A DNA stretch of 8,656 bases from Alphaproteobacteria bacterium (GCA_003695555.1 RFIU01000056.1:1-8656); one strand, 5' to 3'; shown: positions 1 to 8,656, counted from the stretch's first letter. Program-made: numbers and translations. Notes: generated by a model not told the origin, from the letters alone.

Positions 1-87
1 GGCAAGATCCACCACTTCCAGCAGCGGGCCACCTGCCGATGCCGTCCGGCCGACGGCCGGTGAAGGAATGCCGGAAAGCCGATCCAT
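1..87 (-). CDS. ccmA: Probable CcmA, heme exporter ABC ATPase (5' end only)
   Basis: This is a 29-codon N-terminal fragment cut by the left window edge. The minus strand reads from an ATG at 87-85 and is open to base 1; an in-frame TAG at 99-97 makes this the first available start. The last residues, GGPLLEVVDLA, resemble the first beta strand of an ABC ATPase, which usually begins with a sequence like 'LEVxDLxxxRGxR' before Walker A. No Walker motif lies in the window. The name rests mainly on context: in many Rhizobiales and Rhodobacterales, ccmA (ATPase of the CcmAB(C) complex for cytochrome c maturation at the inner membrane) is transcribed divergently from acnA. The ribosome binding site is weak (GGCGGCGGGC just before the ATG). 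A different ABC ATPase or an unrelated protein cannot be excluded from 29 residues. Confidence 0.5.
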   Translation of the reverse strand, partial: MDRLSGIPSPAVGRTASAGGPLLEVVDLA

Positions 88-370
88 GCCCGCCGCCTAG
101 CGGATTTCGGGAGCGCGCGCAATGCGGCTGACGTTCCAGGCCTTGTGCAATGCCCCTTGAGATTGCGGCACGAATTCTGCAAGAAGCGGGCAAGCCTGCT
201 GCCCCGGCAGGGCCGGCGGGAAGGAGAGGATCCACCAAGAGGCGAAGGATCCCGCGCGATCCAGGGATTCGGGAATTCCGGGGCGGCATCGCAGAACGCA
301 CCGTGATCAAACGATCGGTGCGTGACGACGGGCCGCGAAGCATCACCGAGAGACGAGAAGGAGCCGGACC
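88..370. promoter_or_regulatory. Divergent intergenic region between ccmA and acnA
   Basis: This 283-nt gap must carry the promoters of both divergent genes. I could not place a convincing -35/-10 pair on either strand: the TTG-containing hexamers near 142-165 have no good -10 at 16-18 nt. Visible structure includes a GC-rich stem-loop near 193-210 (GCCTGC/GCAGGGC), three closely spaced GATCC-containing words at about 226-262, the palindrome GGAATTCC near 271-278, and the hairpin at 296-323 listed separately. No iron-responsive ICE box or IRO-type site was recognised. An ORF starting at 150 runs into acnA out of frame and has no coding character; it is treated as spurious. Confidence 0.55.
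296..323 (+). other. Stem-loop/inverted repeat in acnA leader
   Basis: ACGCACC (296-302) pairs perfectly with GGTGCGT (317-323). Inside it, GATC (305-308) pairs with GATC (313-316) around the tetraloop AAAC (309-312), leaving only GT (303-304) unpaired as a bulge. This gives an 11-bp stem-loop ending 47 nt before the acnA ATG. No U-tract follows, so it is not an intrinsic terminator. It could be an mRNA leader structure controlling translation or stability, or a dyad bound as DNA by a regulator. It does not match the eukaryotic iron-responsive element, which has a CAGUGN loop and a bulged C. Confidence 0.5.
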
Positions 371-3053
<2,683 letters not shown>

Positions 3054-3058
<5 letters not shown>

Positions 3059-3082
3059 GCTAAGCTCGGGACTGCGCCGCAG
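3054..3082 (+). other. Tandem short hairpins between acnA and nhaA
   Basis: The acnA stop codon lies inside a stem: CCTGAGC (3054-3060) pairs with GCTCGGG (3064-3070) around TAA, with one T-G wobble. A second small stem follows directly: CTGC (3072-3075), loop GCC, GCAG (3079-3082). There is no T-tract, so full transcription termination is unlikely. Such intercistronic stems may protect the upstream message from 3' exonucleases or change the expression ratio of acnA to nhaA; that role is inference. Confidence 0.35.
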
Positions 3083-3107
3083 GGCAAAGGACGGTCAGGG
3101 GAAGGCG

Positions 3108-4286
3108 ATGCCGGTTGTGCGTCTGTTGCAGCGGTTTCTTGCGCTTGAGAGCGCGGCAGGCATTCTCGTCGCGGCGGCCGCGGTGCTGGCGCTGGTGGTC
3201 GAGAACTCGCCGCTTGCGCCACTTTATGAGGCGATGCTCGGAACCCGGGCAGGCGTGTTCCTCGGCGACCACTCGCTCACCAAGCCGCTTCTGCTGTGGA
3301 TCAACGACGGATTGATGGCCGTCTTCTTTTTCCTTGTCGGCCTCGAGATCAAGCGCGAGGTCCGGGACGGCGAACTCGCCGGACCGACACGGGCCGTCCT
3401 GCCGGCGGCCGCAGCGCTCGGCGGCATGGTCGTGCCGCTCGCGATCTATCTGGCCATCACCGGGCCCGGCTCCGAAGCCGCCGCCGGCTGGGCGATCCCG
3501 GCGGCGACCGACATCGCCTTCGCGCTTGCCGTCCTCGGGGTTCTTGGCAGCCGGGTACCGCTCGCAGCCAAGGTCCTGCTGACAGCGATCGCGATCATCG
3601 ACGATATCGGCGCGATCCTCATCATCGCTGTCTTCTACACCGATACGCTGGCCGGGGATTCCCTGCTTCTCGCCGGGACTGCGGTGGCAGGACTCGCCAT
3701 CCTCAACCGGGTCGGCGTAAAGCGTCTTGCGCCCTATATCGTCGTCGGAGTGCTGCTTTGGACGTTCGTTCTGCAGTCTGGCGTGCATGCGACTCTGGCC
3801 GGCGTCATCACCGCCTGGGCGATTCCGATGAGCGATCGAGAGGAGGAAAGCCTCCTGCATCGGCTCGAACAGGACCTGCATCCATGGGTCGCCTACGCCA
3901 TACTGCCGCTTTTCGCCTTCGCGAATGCTGGGGTGCCGCTCCTCGGTCTCGGGGCCGACGCGCTGCTCAACCCGGTGGCGCTCGGCGCTACGCTCGGCCT
4001 GCTGATCGGCAAGCCCGCAGGTGTCCTGGCGGCCGGCTGGCTTGCCGTGCGCCTCGGTGTAGCGCGCCTGCCCGAGGGTGTTGACTGGAGCGGGCTTGCG
4101 GCACTCGGCCTGCTGTGCGGGATTGGTTTTACCATGAGTTTGTTCATCTCGTCTCTGGCCTTTGCCGACCTGGCGAGTGTGAACGCCGCCCGTCTCGGCA
4201 TCCTCGTCGGCTCGCTCGGCTCGGCTGCGATCGGGCTTTGGGTCGCACGCTTCGCTTTTCCCCGCACCACTTCGGCCCGGACCTGA
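3108..4286 (+). CDS. nhaA: Na+/H+ antiporter NhaA
   Basis: This 392-aa inner-membrane antiporter expels Na+ (or Li+) in exchange for protons, supporting salt tolerance and pH homeostasis. Length and sequence match NhaA throughout, with about a dozen hydrophobic segments. Key residues align with E. coli NhaA at a constant +2 offset: Thr134-Asp135 in PAATDIAFAL (T132/D133), Asp165-Asp166 in AIIDDIGAI (the ion-binding D163/D164), His227 in QSGVHATLAGV (pH-sensing H225) and Lys302 in IGKPAG (K300). VFFFLVGLEIKREV (72-85) is also a family hallmark. The frame is open upstream to 2880 inside acnA, but that extension is an arginine/serine-rich shadow. The ATG at 3108 is preferred because AGGGGAAGG (3097-3105) lies immediately upstream and the N-terminus LLQRFLALESAAGI is typical of NhaA. 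It probably shares the acnA transcript. No obvious plus-strand intrinsic terminator follows. Confidence 0.96.
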   Translation: MPVVRLLQRFLALESAAGILVAAAAVLALVVENSPLAPLYEAMLGTRAGVFLGDHSLTKPLLLWINDGLMAVFFFLVGLEIKREVRDGELAGPTRAVLPAAAALGGMVVPLAIYLAITGPGSEAAAGWAIPAATDIAFALAVLGVLGSRVPLAAKVLLTAIAIIDDIGAILIIAVFYTDTLAGDSLLLAGTAVAGLAILNRVGVKRLAPYIVVGVLLWTFVLQSGVHATLAGVITAWAIPMSDREEESLLHRLEQDLHPWVAYAILPLFAFANAGVPLLGLGADALLNPVALGATLGLLIGKPAGVLAAGWLAVRLGVARLPEGVDWSGLAALGLLCGIGFTMSLFISSLAFADLASVNAARLGILVGSLGSAAIGLWVARFAFPRTTSART

Positions 4287-4484
4287 CTGCAGCGCGGCAT
4301 TTCCACCGAACCCGACAGCCCGCGCCAAGTGGCCCGGTAAGGATACAAGAGCCGCGTCCCGTGCTGCCCGGCTCACCGCCTCGGCCACGCGACGGCTCGC
4401 TTGAATCGCTCCTGAGAGACTGACCGTCATCCGATCCTTTCGGCGGTCCATGACCGAAGATGACCGGATCCGATCTGGCGAACA
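4287..4484. other. nhaA downstream spacer with long imperfect stem-loop
   Basis: No gene is supported here. The notable structure is at 4429-4474: ATCCGATCC (4429-4437) pairs with GGATCCGAT (4466-4474) except for one central C/C mismatch, and a nested hairpin CGGTC-CAT-GACCG (4444-4456) sits between the arms. ATCCGATC also occurs as a direct repeat at 4429 and 4469. There is no T-run on either side, so this is not a standard terminator, though it could form the 3' end of the nhaA message or assist Rho-dependent termination. Confidence 0.4.
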
Positions 4485-4520
4485 AGAAAAAGGACGGCCC
4501 CGCATGACGCAGAGCCGTCC
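4481..4520 (-). terminator. Intrinsic terminator on minus strand
   Basis: Read on the minus strand, GGACGGCTCTGC (4520-4509), loop GTCAT (4508-4504) and GCGGGGCCGTCC (4503-4492) form a continuous 12-bp stem with two G-U wobbles. TTTTTCTTGTT (4491-4481) follows directly. This is a textbook Rho-independent terminator. On the plus strand the same stem is followed by AGTTCTT, a poor U-tract, so the direction is clear. No annotated protein gene ends here on the minus strand, so it probably ends the small RNA proposed at 4485-4706. Confidence 0.85.
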
Positions 4521-4706
4521 AGTTCTTCCATGGGACTTGTCGATCAGGAGAGGTCCACGGAAGTTGATGGGGTTGTTGGCTTGCCGTTGCGACCCGCTGA
4601 TGACCGCGGGGGTTGAGGGGGCGCATTTCCTCAGATGCCCGATCGTCCGGGGCTTCCGACACCGGACGGACGGGCCGGTCACCTGCGAATCGTCGTCTGC
4701 AAGCAC
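4485..4706 (-). ncRNA. Candidate small RNA, unassigned family
   Basis: This is a predicted transcript of about 220 nt, bounded by a promoter-like pair (4712-4740) and a strong intrinsic terminator (4481-4520), both on the minus strand. In transcript order it holds: hairpin 1 at 4674-4638 (CCCG, internal loop TC/AT, CGTCCGG, 11-nt loop, pairing with CCGGACG and CGGG); hairpin 2 at 4610-4593 (CCCGC, 8-nt loop, GCGGG); hairpin 3 at 4563-4525 (CTTCCGTGGAC with GTCCCATGGAAG, one bulged C and one G-U, 16-nt loop containing CTCTCC); then the terminator. A minus-strand frame from ATG 4709 is open through it but continues for 549 codons antisense to nhaA, which marks it as composition-driven. I do not recognise the sequence as 6S, SRP, tmRNA, RNase P RNA or a riboswitch. 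Exact ends are estimates. Confidence 0.55.
4525..4563 (-). other. Hairpin 3 of candidate sRNA with anti-SD-like loop
   Basis: On the minus strand CTTCCGTGGAC (4563-4553) pairs with GTCCCATGGAAG (4536-4525), with one bulged C and one G-U pair. The 16-nt loop CTCTCCTGATCGACAA is unpaired and includes CTCTCC, complementary to GGAGAG-type Shine-Dalgarno sequences. Loops with C/U-rich anti-SD sequences are a recurrent feature of alphaproteobacterial trans-acting sRNAs that block translation initiation. The pairing is directly visible; the role is inference. Confidence 0.45.
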
Positions 4707-4711
4707 CATCT

Positions 4712-4740
4712 AGATAAGGTGCCTCCTGGCCCGCTCCAAG
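4712..4740 (-). promoter_or_regulatory. Sigma70-like promoter for candidate sRNA
   Basis: On the minus strand, CTTGGA (4740-4735) is followed by a 17-nt spacer and TTATCT (4717-4712). This compares reasonably with the alphaproteobacterial housekeeping consensus CTTGAC-N17-CTATAT, matching 4 of 6 at each hexamer with ideal spacing. The start site would fall near 4705-4707. The match alone is modest; its position about 220 nt before an orphan terminator raises its value. Confidence 0.45.
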
Positions 4741-5031
4741 ATGAAAAGCGCACCAGATCACGAAATTGTGATCGTCGCATAGGATGAAAAAACATCTTTC
4801 TCTGATCGCATGATAAGAATGAAATGAAACAACTTCTCCTGTACGGCCATGCTTTACGCCATCGGCATGTGAAATGTTTACCATCTTTATTCGCGCCAAT
4901 CATTCTTTGGCCTTCTGTTCGAGCTCCATGCCGAGGCTTCGCCCTTCGTCCGGCCTTGTTCGTGCGCGCCTTGCCCGCGATCGAGGGATCGTTCAGGATC
5001 TGCTGCCGGGATCTATGAGAAAGGAGTAGGC
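4741..5031. other. AT-richer spacer upstream of helicase
   Basis: The 120 nt at 4741-4860 are only about 40-43% GC by hand count, against about 65% in neighbouring coding sequence, which suggests a regulatory region. It holds the palindrome at 4756-4773 and a smaller dyad GATG-AAAAAA-CATC (4783-4796). The helicase promoter must lie here, but I could not identify a convincing plus-strand -35/-10 pair; CTTTAC at 4852 has no good -10 at 17 nt. No LexA box of the alphaproteobacterial GAAC-N7-GAAC type was seen. A 64-codon frame from 4824 has no ribosome binding site or recognisable protein. Confidence 0.4.
4756..4773. promoter_or_regulatory. Palindromic operator-like site
   Basis: GATCAC (4756-4761), spacer GAAATT, GTGATC (4768-4773) form an 18-bp dyad with perfect 6-bp arms. 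Relative to the proposed minus-strand start near 4706 its centre is at about -58, a usual distance for an activator site. It also lies about 270 nt upstream of the helicase start. The regulator is unknown; the half-site spacing suits a dimeric DNA-binding protein. Confidence 0.4.
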
Positions 5032-7878
5032 ATGGGCGAAGGGGATCTCTGGGTCGAACGGCTGGATGATCCGATCGGATATCTGGAGAGATTGCCCCGC
5101 TTTCTGCTGGAACGCGGGCGATTTCATCTCCTGGTTTTCGGCGAAGACCCGGCAGACCCGGCCGAAGGCGACGGATCGGACGGCCGTATCCCCGCTGGCC
5201 TGCCTGTGGTGCTGGATGATCCGCAGGCGGCCGCTCTACGGCTTTCGCAGACCCCGCACCTGCTGATCGGCGCACCGGTCATCGCCCGACGAGCCGGCCT
5301 GCAGCGGCTGCGGGCGTTCGATCTGCTGGAGCTGTTCGCTTTCGTTCGCCCGGCCGAAACCGTGATTCCGGCGCTCGAACCGCTGGCCGCCGCCCTTAGT
5401 ATCGACGACATGGCGCACCGGGAAAGCGGCCGGAGAGAAGAGCATGACGAGGTGGCGAGGCGTTTTGCTTTGCTGGTTCGCTGCGCCGTGCGTCTGCTCG
5501 AAGAGCTGGCCGATCCGGCATGGCGCCGGACCCGTGGCGCCCGGGCGCTGGCGACGGAGATGGCCCGCGCCGGCTGGTCCTGGGGTCCGCTGGTGCTCGC
5601 GATGCTCGAACGCCGACCCGAACGCCGCGGCGAGGGGCTGGACCATCGCCACATCTGGCAGCACCTGTCGGAATGGGAAGACGCCGCCCCGCCGCCACCG
5701 CCGACCGACCATGCGATCCGCCCTGAAGAGGCGCAGGCAGCCCTTGTCCGTCTGCTCGATGAAAGGGCGGAAGAGCGCGAACCGCAGCGCGCCTATGCCC
5801 GCGCGGTCGCCGCCGCCTTCGCCCCGCGCGAGAGCGAGGGCGCACCTAATCTGGTGCTGGCGGAAGCCGGTACCGGCACCGGCAAGACGCTAGGCTATCT
5901 GGCGCCGGCGCTCACCTGGGTGCGCCGCAATGGCGGCAGCGTATGGATTTCGACCTATACCCGCAATCTTCAGCGCCAGATTGCCGACGAGCTCGACCGC
6001 GTTGCCGACCGCCTGGCCGACCGGCGCGCGCCCTTTGCCTGCGTCATGCGCAAGGGACGCGAGAATTATGCCTGCCTGCTGAACATCGAGGAAGCGGCCA
6101 ACCGGGCCTTTTCCGGGGTCGCGCGTCCCGATCAGGTGCTGCTTGCCGGTCTGGTACTGCGCTGGCTGAGCGCGACCCGGGACGGCGATCTGATTGGTGG
6201 CGACCTTCCCGGCTGGCTCGTCAGTCTGCCCGGCTTTCGCCGACTCTCCGAACTTACCGACCATCGCGGCGAGTGCCTGCATCAGGGCTGTCCGCATTAC
6301 CGCCGATGCTTCATCGAACATGCCGTGCGCCGCGCACGCCGCGCCGATCTGGTGATCGCCAATCACGCCCTGGTGATGAGCCATTTCGCCCGCCCTCGCG
6401 ATCCGCGCGACCTGCCGACCCGCCTCGTCTTCGACGAGGGGCACCATCTCTTCGATGCCGCCGACTCCGCCTTCTCGGCACACCTGACCGCCCGCGAAGG
6501 CGCCGAGCTGAGACGCTGGTTGATCGGCGGCAGCCGGCGCGCGCGCGGCCTGACGGGACGCATCGGCGACATCGCCAACGGCGACGAGGAAGCACGCGAA
6601 GCGCTCGCCGAGGTCGAAGCCGCGGCAAGGCTGCTCGCCGCCCCCGACTGGCGCCGGCGGATCGCCCATCGGATGGGGCACGGGCCGATGGAACGTTTCC
6701 TCGGCGAAGTGCGCCAATTGCTGCTTGCCCGCGCGAGCGGGCGCGAAGGCGGCTACAGCCTCGAATGCGGCACCGAGGAACCGCCCGGTCATCTGCTCGA
6801 TACCGCCGCCGCCCTCGGTGAGGGCCTGCAGGAACTGCTGCGCCCGATCCAGCGGCTTGCCGGCCGCCTGGACCAGTGGCTGAACGCGGATCCGGAAGAC
6901 TTCGATGCGAGCGCACGAGGTCGGGTCGAGAGTGCCATCCGTGCGCTCACCCTTCGGGCGGAATACCTTCAGACCTGGATCGGCATGCTCGGCGATCTCG
7001 GCGGCCCGATGCCCGACGGCCTTGTCGATTTCTTTCTTCTGGAGCGGGTCAATGGCCGCGAAATCGATGTCGGGCTGCATCGTCATGCGCTCGATCCCAC
7101 CGCCCCTTTCGCCGATGATGTGCTCGCCCGTCTGCATGGCGGCGTGATTACCTCGGCGACGCTTCGCGACCGCCGTTCGGCGGAAGCGGAAGAGGACTGG
7201 CAGGTAGCCGAGGCCCGCACCGGCGCCCAGCATCTGCCCCTGCCTGCCCGTCGCTTCTCGGCGTCATCGCCGTTCGACTATCGGTCCCAGACGCGGGTGA
7301 TCATCGTGCGCGACGTGGCGAAGAACGATGCCGGACGGGTCGCCGGCGCGCTTGCCGGACTGATCGAGGCGGCAGGCGGCGGTACGCTCGCCCTGTTCAC
7401 CGCCATCGAACGTCTGCGCAACTGCGTTGCCCGGATCCGGGGACGACTCGAGGAACGCGATCTGCCGGTGTTCGCCCAACATGTCGATCCGATCGATCCG
7501 GCGACCCTGGTGGACATGTTCCGCAGCTTTGACCGCGCCTCGCTGTTCGGCACCGACGCGCTGCGCGACGGCATCGACGTGCCGGGACGCGCGCTCCGGA
7601 TGGTGGTGTTCGATCGGGTGCCCTGGCCCCGTCCGACGGTGCTGCACCGGGCACGCCGGGCCGCCTTCGGCGGCTCGCGCCATGACGACATGCTGACCCG
7701 TTTCCGTCTCGCCCAGGCCTATGGGCGGCTGATCCGCCACGCCGGCGACCGCGGCGTCTTCGTGCTGCTCGATCCCGCATGCCCGACCCGCCTGCTCGAT
7801 GCCTTCCCCGAAGGAGTCACGGTCGAGCGCCTCGGTCTTGCCGAGGCCCTCGCCCGCATCCGGGACTTCTTCTCCTAA
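5032..7878 (+). CDS. DinG/XPD-like Fe-S ATP-dependent DNA helicase
   Basis: This 948-aa protein is a superfamily 2, Rad3/XPD/DinG-type 5'-3' DNA helicase, expected to unwind damaged, branched or R-loop DNA in the cytoplasm. Visible motifs: Walker A AEAGTGTGKT (277-286); Ia ISTYTRNLQRQI (306-317); four Fe-S cysteines at 348, 415, 420 and 426, whose last three have the 5- and 6-residue spacing of E. coli DinG C194/C199/C205; VIANHALVM (441-449); motif II DEGH (468-471); VITSATL (705-711); motif V DALRDGIDVPG (842-852); motif VI QAYGRLIRHAGDRG (895-908). Residues 1-230 precede the helicase core, ending in a proline-rich linker (220-224). Within them, FDLLELFAFVRPAETVIPAL (96-115) resembles the end of a DnaQ-type exonuclease domain, but the first acidic motif is absent. 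The ATG has AAGGAG (5021-5026) 5 nt upstream. The gene stands alone and overlaps the convergent hydrolase by 4 nt. Confidence 0.93.
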   Translation: MGEGDLWVERLDDPIGYLERLPRFLLERGRFHLLVFGEDPADPAEGDGSDGRIPAGLPVVLDDPQAAALRLSQTPHLLIGAPVIARRAGLQRLRAFDLLELFAFVRPAETVIPALEPLAAALSIDDMAHRESGRREEHDEVARRFALLVRCAVRLLEELADPAWRRTRGARALATEMARAGWSWGPLVLAMLERRPERRGEGLDHRHIWQHLSEWEDAAPPPPPTDHAIRPEEAQAALVRLLDERAEEREPQRAYARAVAAAFAPRESEGAPNLVLAEAGTGTGKTLGYLAPALTWVRRNGGSVWISTYTRNLQRQIADELDRVADRLADRRAPFACVMRKGRENYACLLNIEEAANRAFSGVARPDQVLLAGLVLRWLSATRDGDLIGGDLPGWLVSLPGFRRLSELTDHRGECLHQGCPHYRRCFIEHAVRRARRADLVIANHALVMSHFARPRDPRDLPTRLVFDEGHHLFDAADSAFSAHLTAREGAELRRWLIGGSRRARGLTGRIGDIANGDEEAREALAEVEAAARLLAAPDWRRRIAHRMGHGPMERFLGEVRQLLLARASGREGGYSLECGTEEPPGHLLDTAAALGEGLQELLRPIQRLAGRLDQWLNADPEDFDASARGRVESAIRALTLRAEYLQTWIGMLGDLGGPMPDGLVDFFLLERVNGREIDVGLHRHALDPTAPFADDVLARLHGGVITSATLRDRRSAEAEEDWQVAEARTGAQHLPLPARRFSASSPFDYRSQTRVIIVRDVAKNDAGRVAGALAGLIEAAGGGTLALFTAIERLRNCVARIRGRLEERDLPVFAQHVDPIDPATLVDMFRSFDRASLFGTDALRDGIDVPGRALRMVVFDRVPWPRPTVLHRARRAAFGGSRHDDMLTRFRLAQAYGRLIRHAGDRGVFVLLDPACPTRLLDAFPEGVTVERLGLAEALARIRDFFS

Positions 7879-8656
7879 CGCGCGGCCACGGGGCAGTATT
7901 TGCGAACCAGCATCAGCGGCGCCATGCCGGCGTCATGGTTTTGCGCGCCTCTTCCCGCATACTGCAGATCCATGAAACTGACGCCCATATCCTTCAGCTT
8001 CGCGACATAAGGCTCGATAGCTTCTGGTGTCACTCTCTCGTCCTTTGGATCCCAGGCCACAATGAGCCGATCCGGCGGGTGCGCCGCGACGTCCCCAACA
8101 TGATCAATCGGATCATAGGACGGCAGCAGGCCATAGGGATCCCCCAGCTGTTTCCAGTTCTTGCCCAGTTTCTTCATCAGGTGACGCCGGCGAGCAAGAG
8201 GAGCCGCAGAGAGCACCGCACAAGCGATGTCGGAACGATGCTCCAGCAGTCGCGCGAGAACGGAACCGCCGAAGGAATGGCCGAACAGACACAGCCGCGC
8301 TGCATGATGTACCTTCTTGAGCCGATCGAGCGCCCTGTCCACTGCACCCCCCTTGACGATCGAGTCGGACAATTGGCCCGACGAACCCCAATAGCCAGGC
8401 AATGCAAGCATCACATAGGAAAACCCGACCTGCCGGACGGATTCCCGCCAATCGCGTTTCATGTGCCAAGGTGTCGGGAAGGTATCGTAGCGCTTGATGA
8501 TCCGCCACGGAACGCCGGGATCCTTGACCATCTTCGCATCGGCCATCGACATCAGCATGACCGGCAGGCAGGCACCCTTCTTCACATCCAGCGCCTTCGA
8601 TCGCCACGAAGGCGCGACCAGATGATAGGGATGATCGGGTGTGCCCACCTCGATCA
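7875..8656 (-). CDS. Alpha/beta hydrolase family protein (5' end beyond window)
   Basis: This is a serine hydrolase fold of unknown substrate. Numbering from an in-frame GTG at 8648, the nucleophile elbow is GHSFGG (123-128, Ser125), the likely acid is Asp203 in WDPKDERV, and the likely base is His238 in GAQNHDAG; order and spacing fit a catalytic triad. LALPGYWGSSG (81-91) matches the strand and loop that follow 'GyxvvxpDxPGxGxS' in the family. No signal peptide or membrane segment is visible. The frame stays open to the window edge (Ile-Glu before the GTG), there is no ribosome binding site in view, and the first residues read like internal sequence, so the true start is probably outside. 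Sampled lines are about 55% GC, against about 65% in the helicase, suggesting different ancestry. Its TAG stop (7877-7875) overlaps the helicase TAA. Confidence 0.8.
   Translation of the reverse strand, partial: IEVGTPDHPYHLVAPSWRSKALDVKKGACLPVMLMSMADAKMVKDPGVPWRIIKRYDTFPTPWHMKRDWRESVRQVGFSYVMLALPGYWGSSGQLSDSIVKGGAVDRALDRLKKVHHAARLCLFGHSFGGSVLARLLEHRSDIACAVLSAAPLARRRHLMKKLGKNWKQLGDPYGLLPSYDPIDHVGDVAAHPPDRLIVAWDPKDERVTPEAIEPYVAKLKDMGVSFMDLQYAGRGAQNHDAGMAPLMLVRKYCPVAAR

Noticed and set aside
4485..4706. 6S RNA, SRP RNA or tmRNA as identity of the intergenic RNA
   Set aside because: There is no long central-bubble hairpin with complementary 5' and 3' ends (6S), no GGUCAGG...GGAAGGAAGCAGCC-type SRP loop, and no tRNA-like or tag-peptide sequence (tmRNA).
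3060..4709. 549-codon minus-strand open frame antisense to nhaA
   Set aside because: It lies opposite a clear NhaA protein, is rich in Arg, Asp, Glu, Gly and Gln with no domain pattern, and is explained by the strong codon-position GC bias of the plus-strand gene.
4144..4899. 251-codon minus-strand frame across the intergenic gap
   Set aside because: It runs antisense into nhaA and through the terminator hairpin, with no ribosome binding site or protein-like pattern. The structured-RNA reading explains the region better.
4824..5018. 64-codon frame upstream of the helicase
   Set aside because: It has no ribosome binding site, no conserved-looking sequence, and a Cys/His/Arg/Pro-rich composition typical of noncoding GC-rich DNA.
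5890..7233. 447-codon minus-strand open frame inside the helicase
   Set aside because: It is antisense to the conserved helicase motifs and has only low-complexity Ala/Gly/Arg composition; this is a typical GC-rich shadow.

Overview
The window (about 63-65% GC by eye in the coding parts) looks like chromosome from an alphaproteobacterium, most likely Hyphomicrobiales/Rhizobiales. The main reason is its left end. A complete acnA (aconitase) gene faces away from the first 29 codons of what appears to be ccmA (cytochrome c maturation ABC ATPase). I recall this acnA/ccmA divergent pair as common in Rhizobiales and Rhodobacterales. The protein sequences and the strong codon-position GC bias, which produces long false antisense ORFs, fit the same assignment.

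Layout from left to right: 1-87 (-), 5' end of probable ccmA, cut by the window edge. 88-370, divergent intergenic region with a strong hairpin at 296-323 in the acnA leader. 371-3058 (+), acnA, complete. 3108-4286 (+), nhaA, a Na+/H+ antiporter, 49 nt after acnA and probably cotranscribed with it. 4287-5031, a 745-nt gap with no convincing protein gene. 5032-7878 (+), a 948-aa DinG/XPD-like iron-sulfur DNA helicase. 7875-8656 (-), an alpha/beta hydrolase that runs off the right edge and overlaps the helicase stop tail to tail by 4 nt.

The 745-nt gap is the most interesting part. On its minus strand, a promoter-like pair (CTTGGA, 17 nt, TTATCT) is followed about 220 nt later by a very good intrinsic terminator (12-bp stem, 5-nt loop, TTTTT). 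Three hairpins lie between them, one with a pyrimidine-rich loop (CTCTCC) that could pair with Shine-Dalgarno sequences. A near-perfect 18-bp palindrome sits upstream of the promoter, centred near -58. No minus-strand gene lies just downstream, so the simplest reading is an orphan small RNA gene. I do not recognise it as 6S, SRP, tmRNA, RNase P RNA or a known riboswitch.

The protein genes are familiar families: TCA cycle (acnA), ion and pH homeostasis (nhaA), DNA repair or R-loop/replication processing (helicase). The hydrolase is lower in GC (about 55% in sampled lines against about 65% in the helicase) and may be an accessory gene. I saw no tRNA, rRNA, insertion sequence, CRISPR array or prophage.
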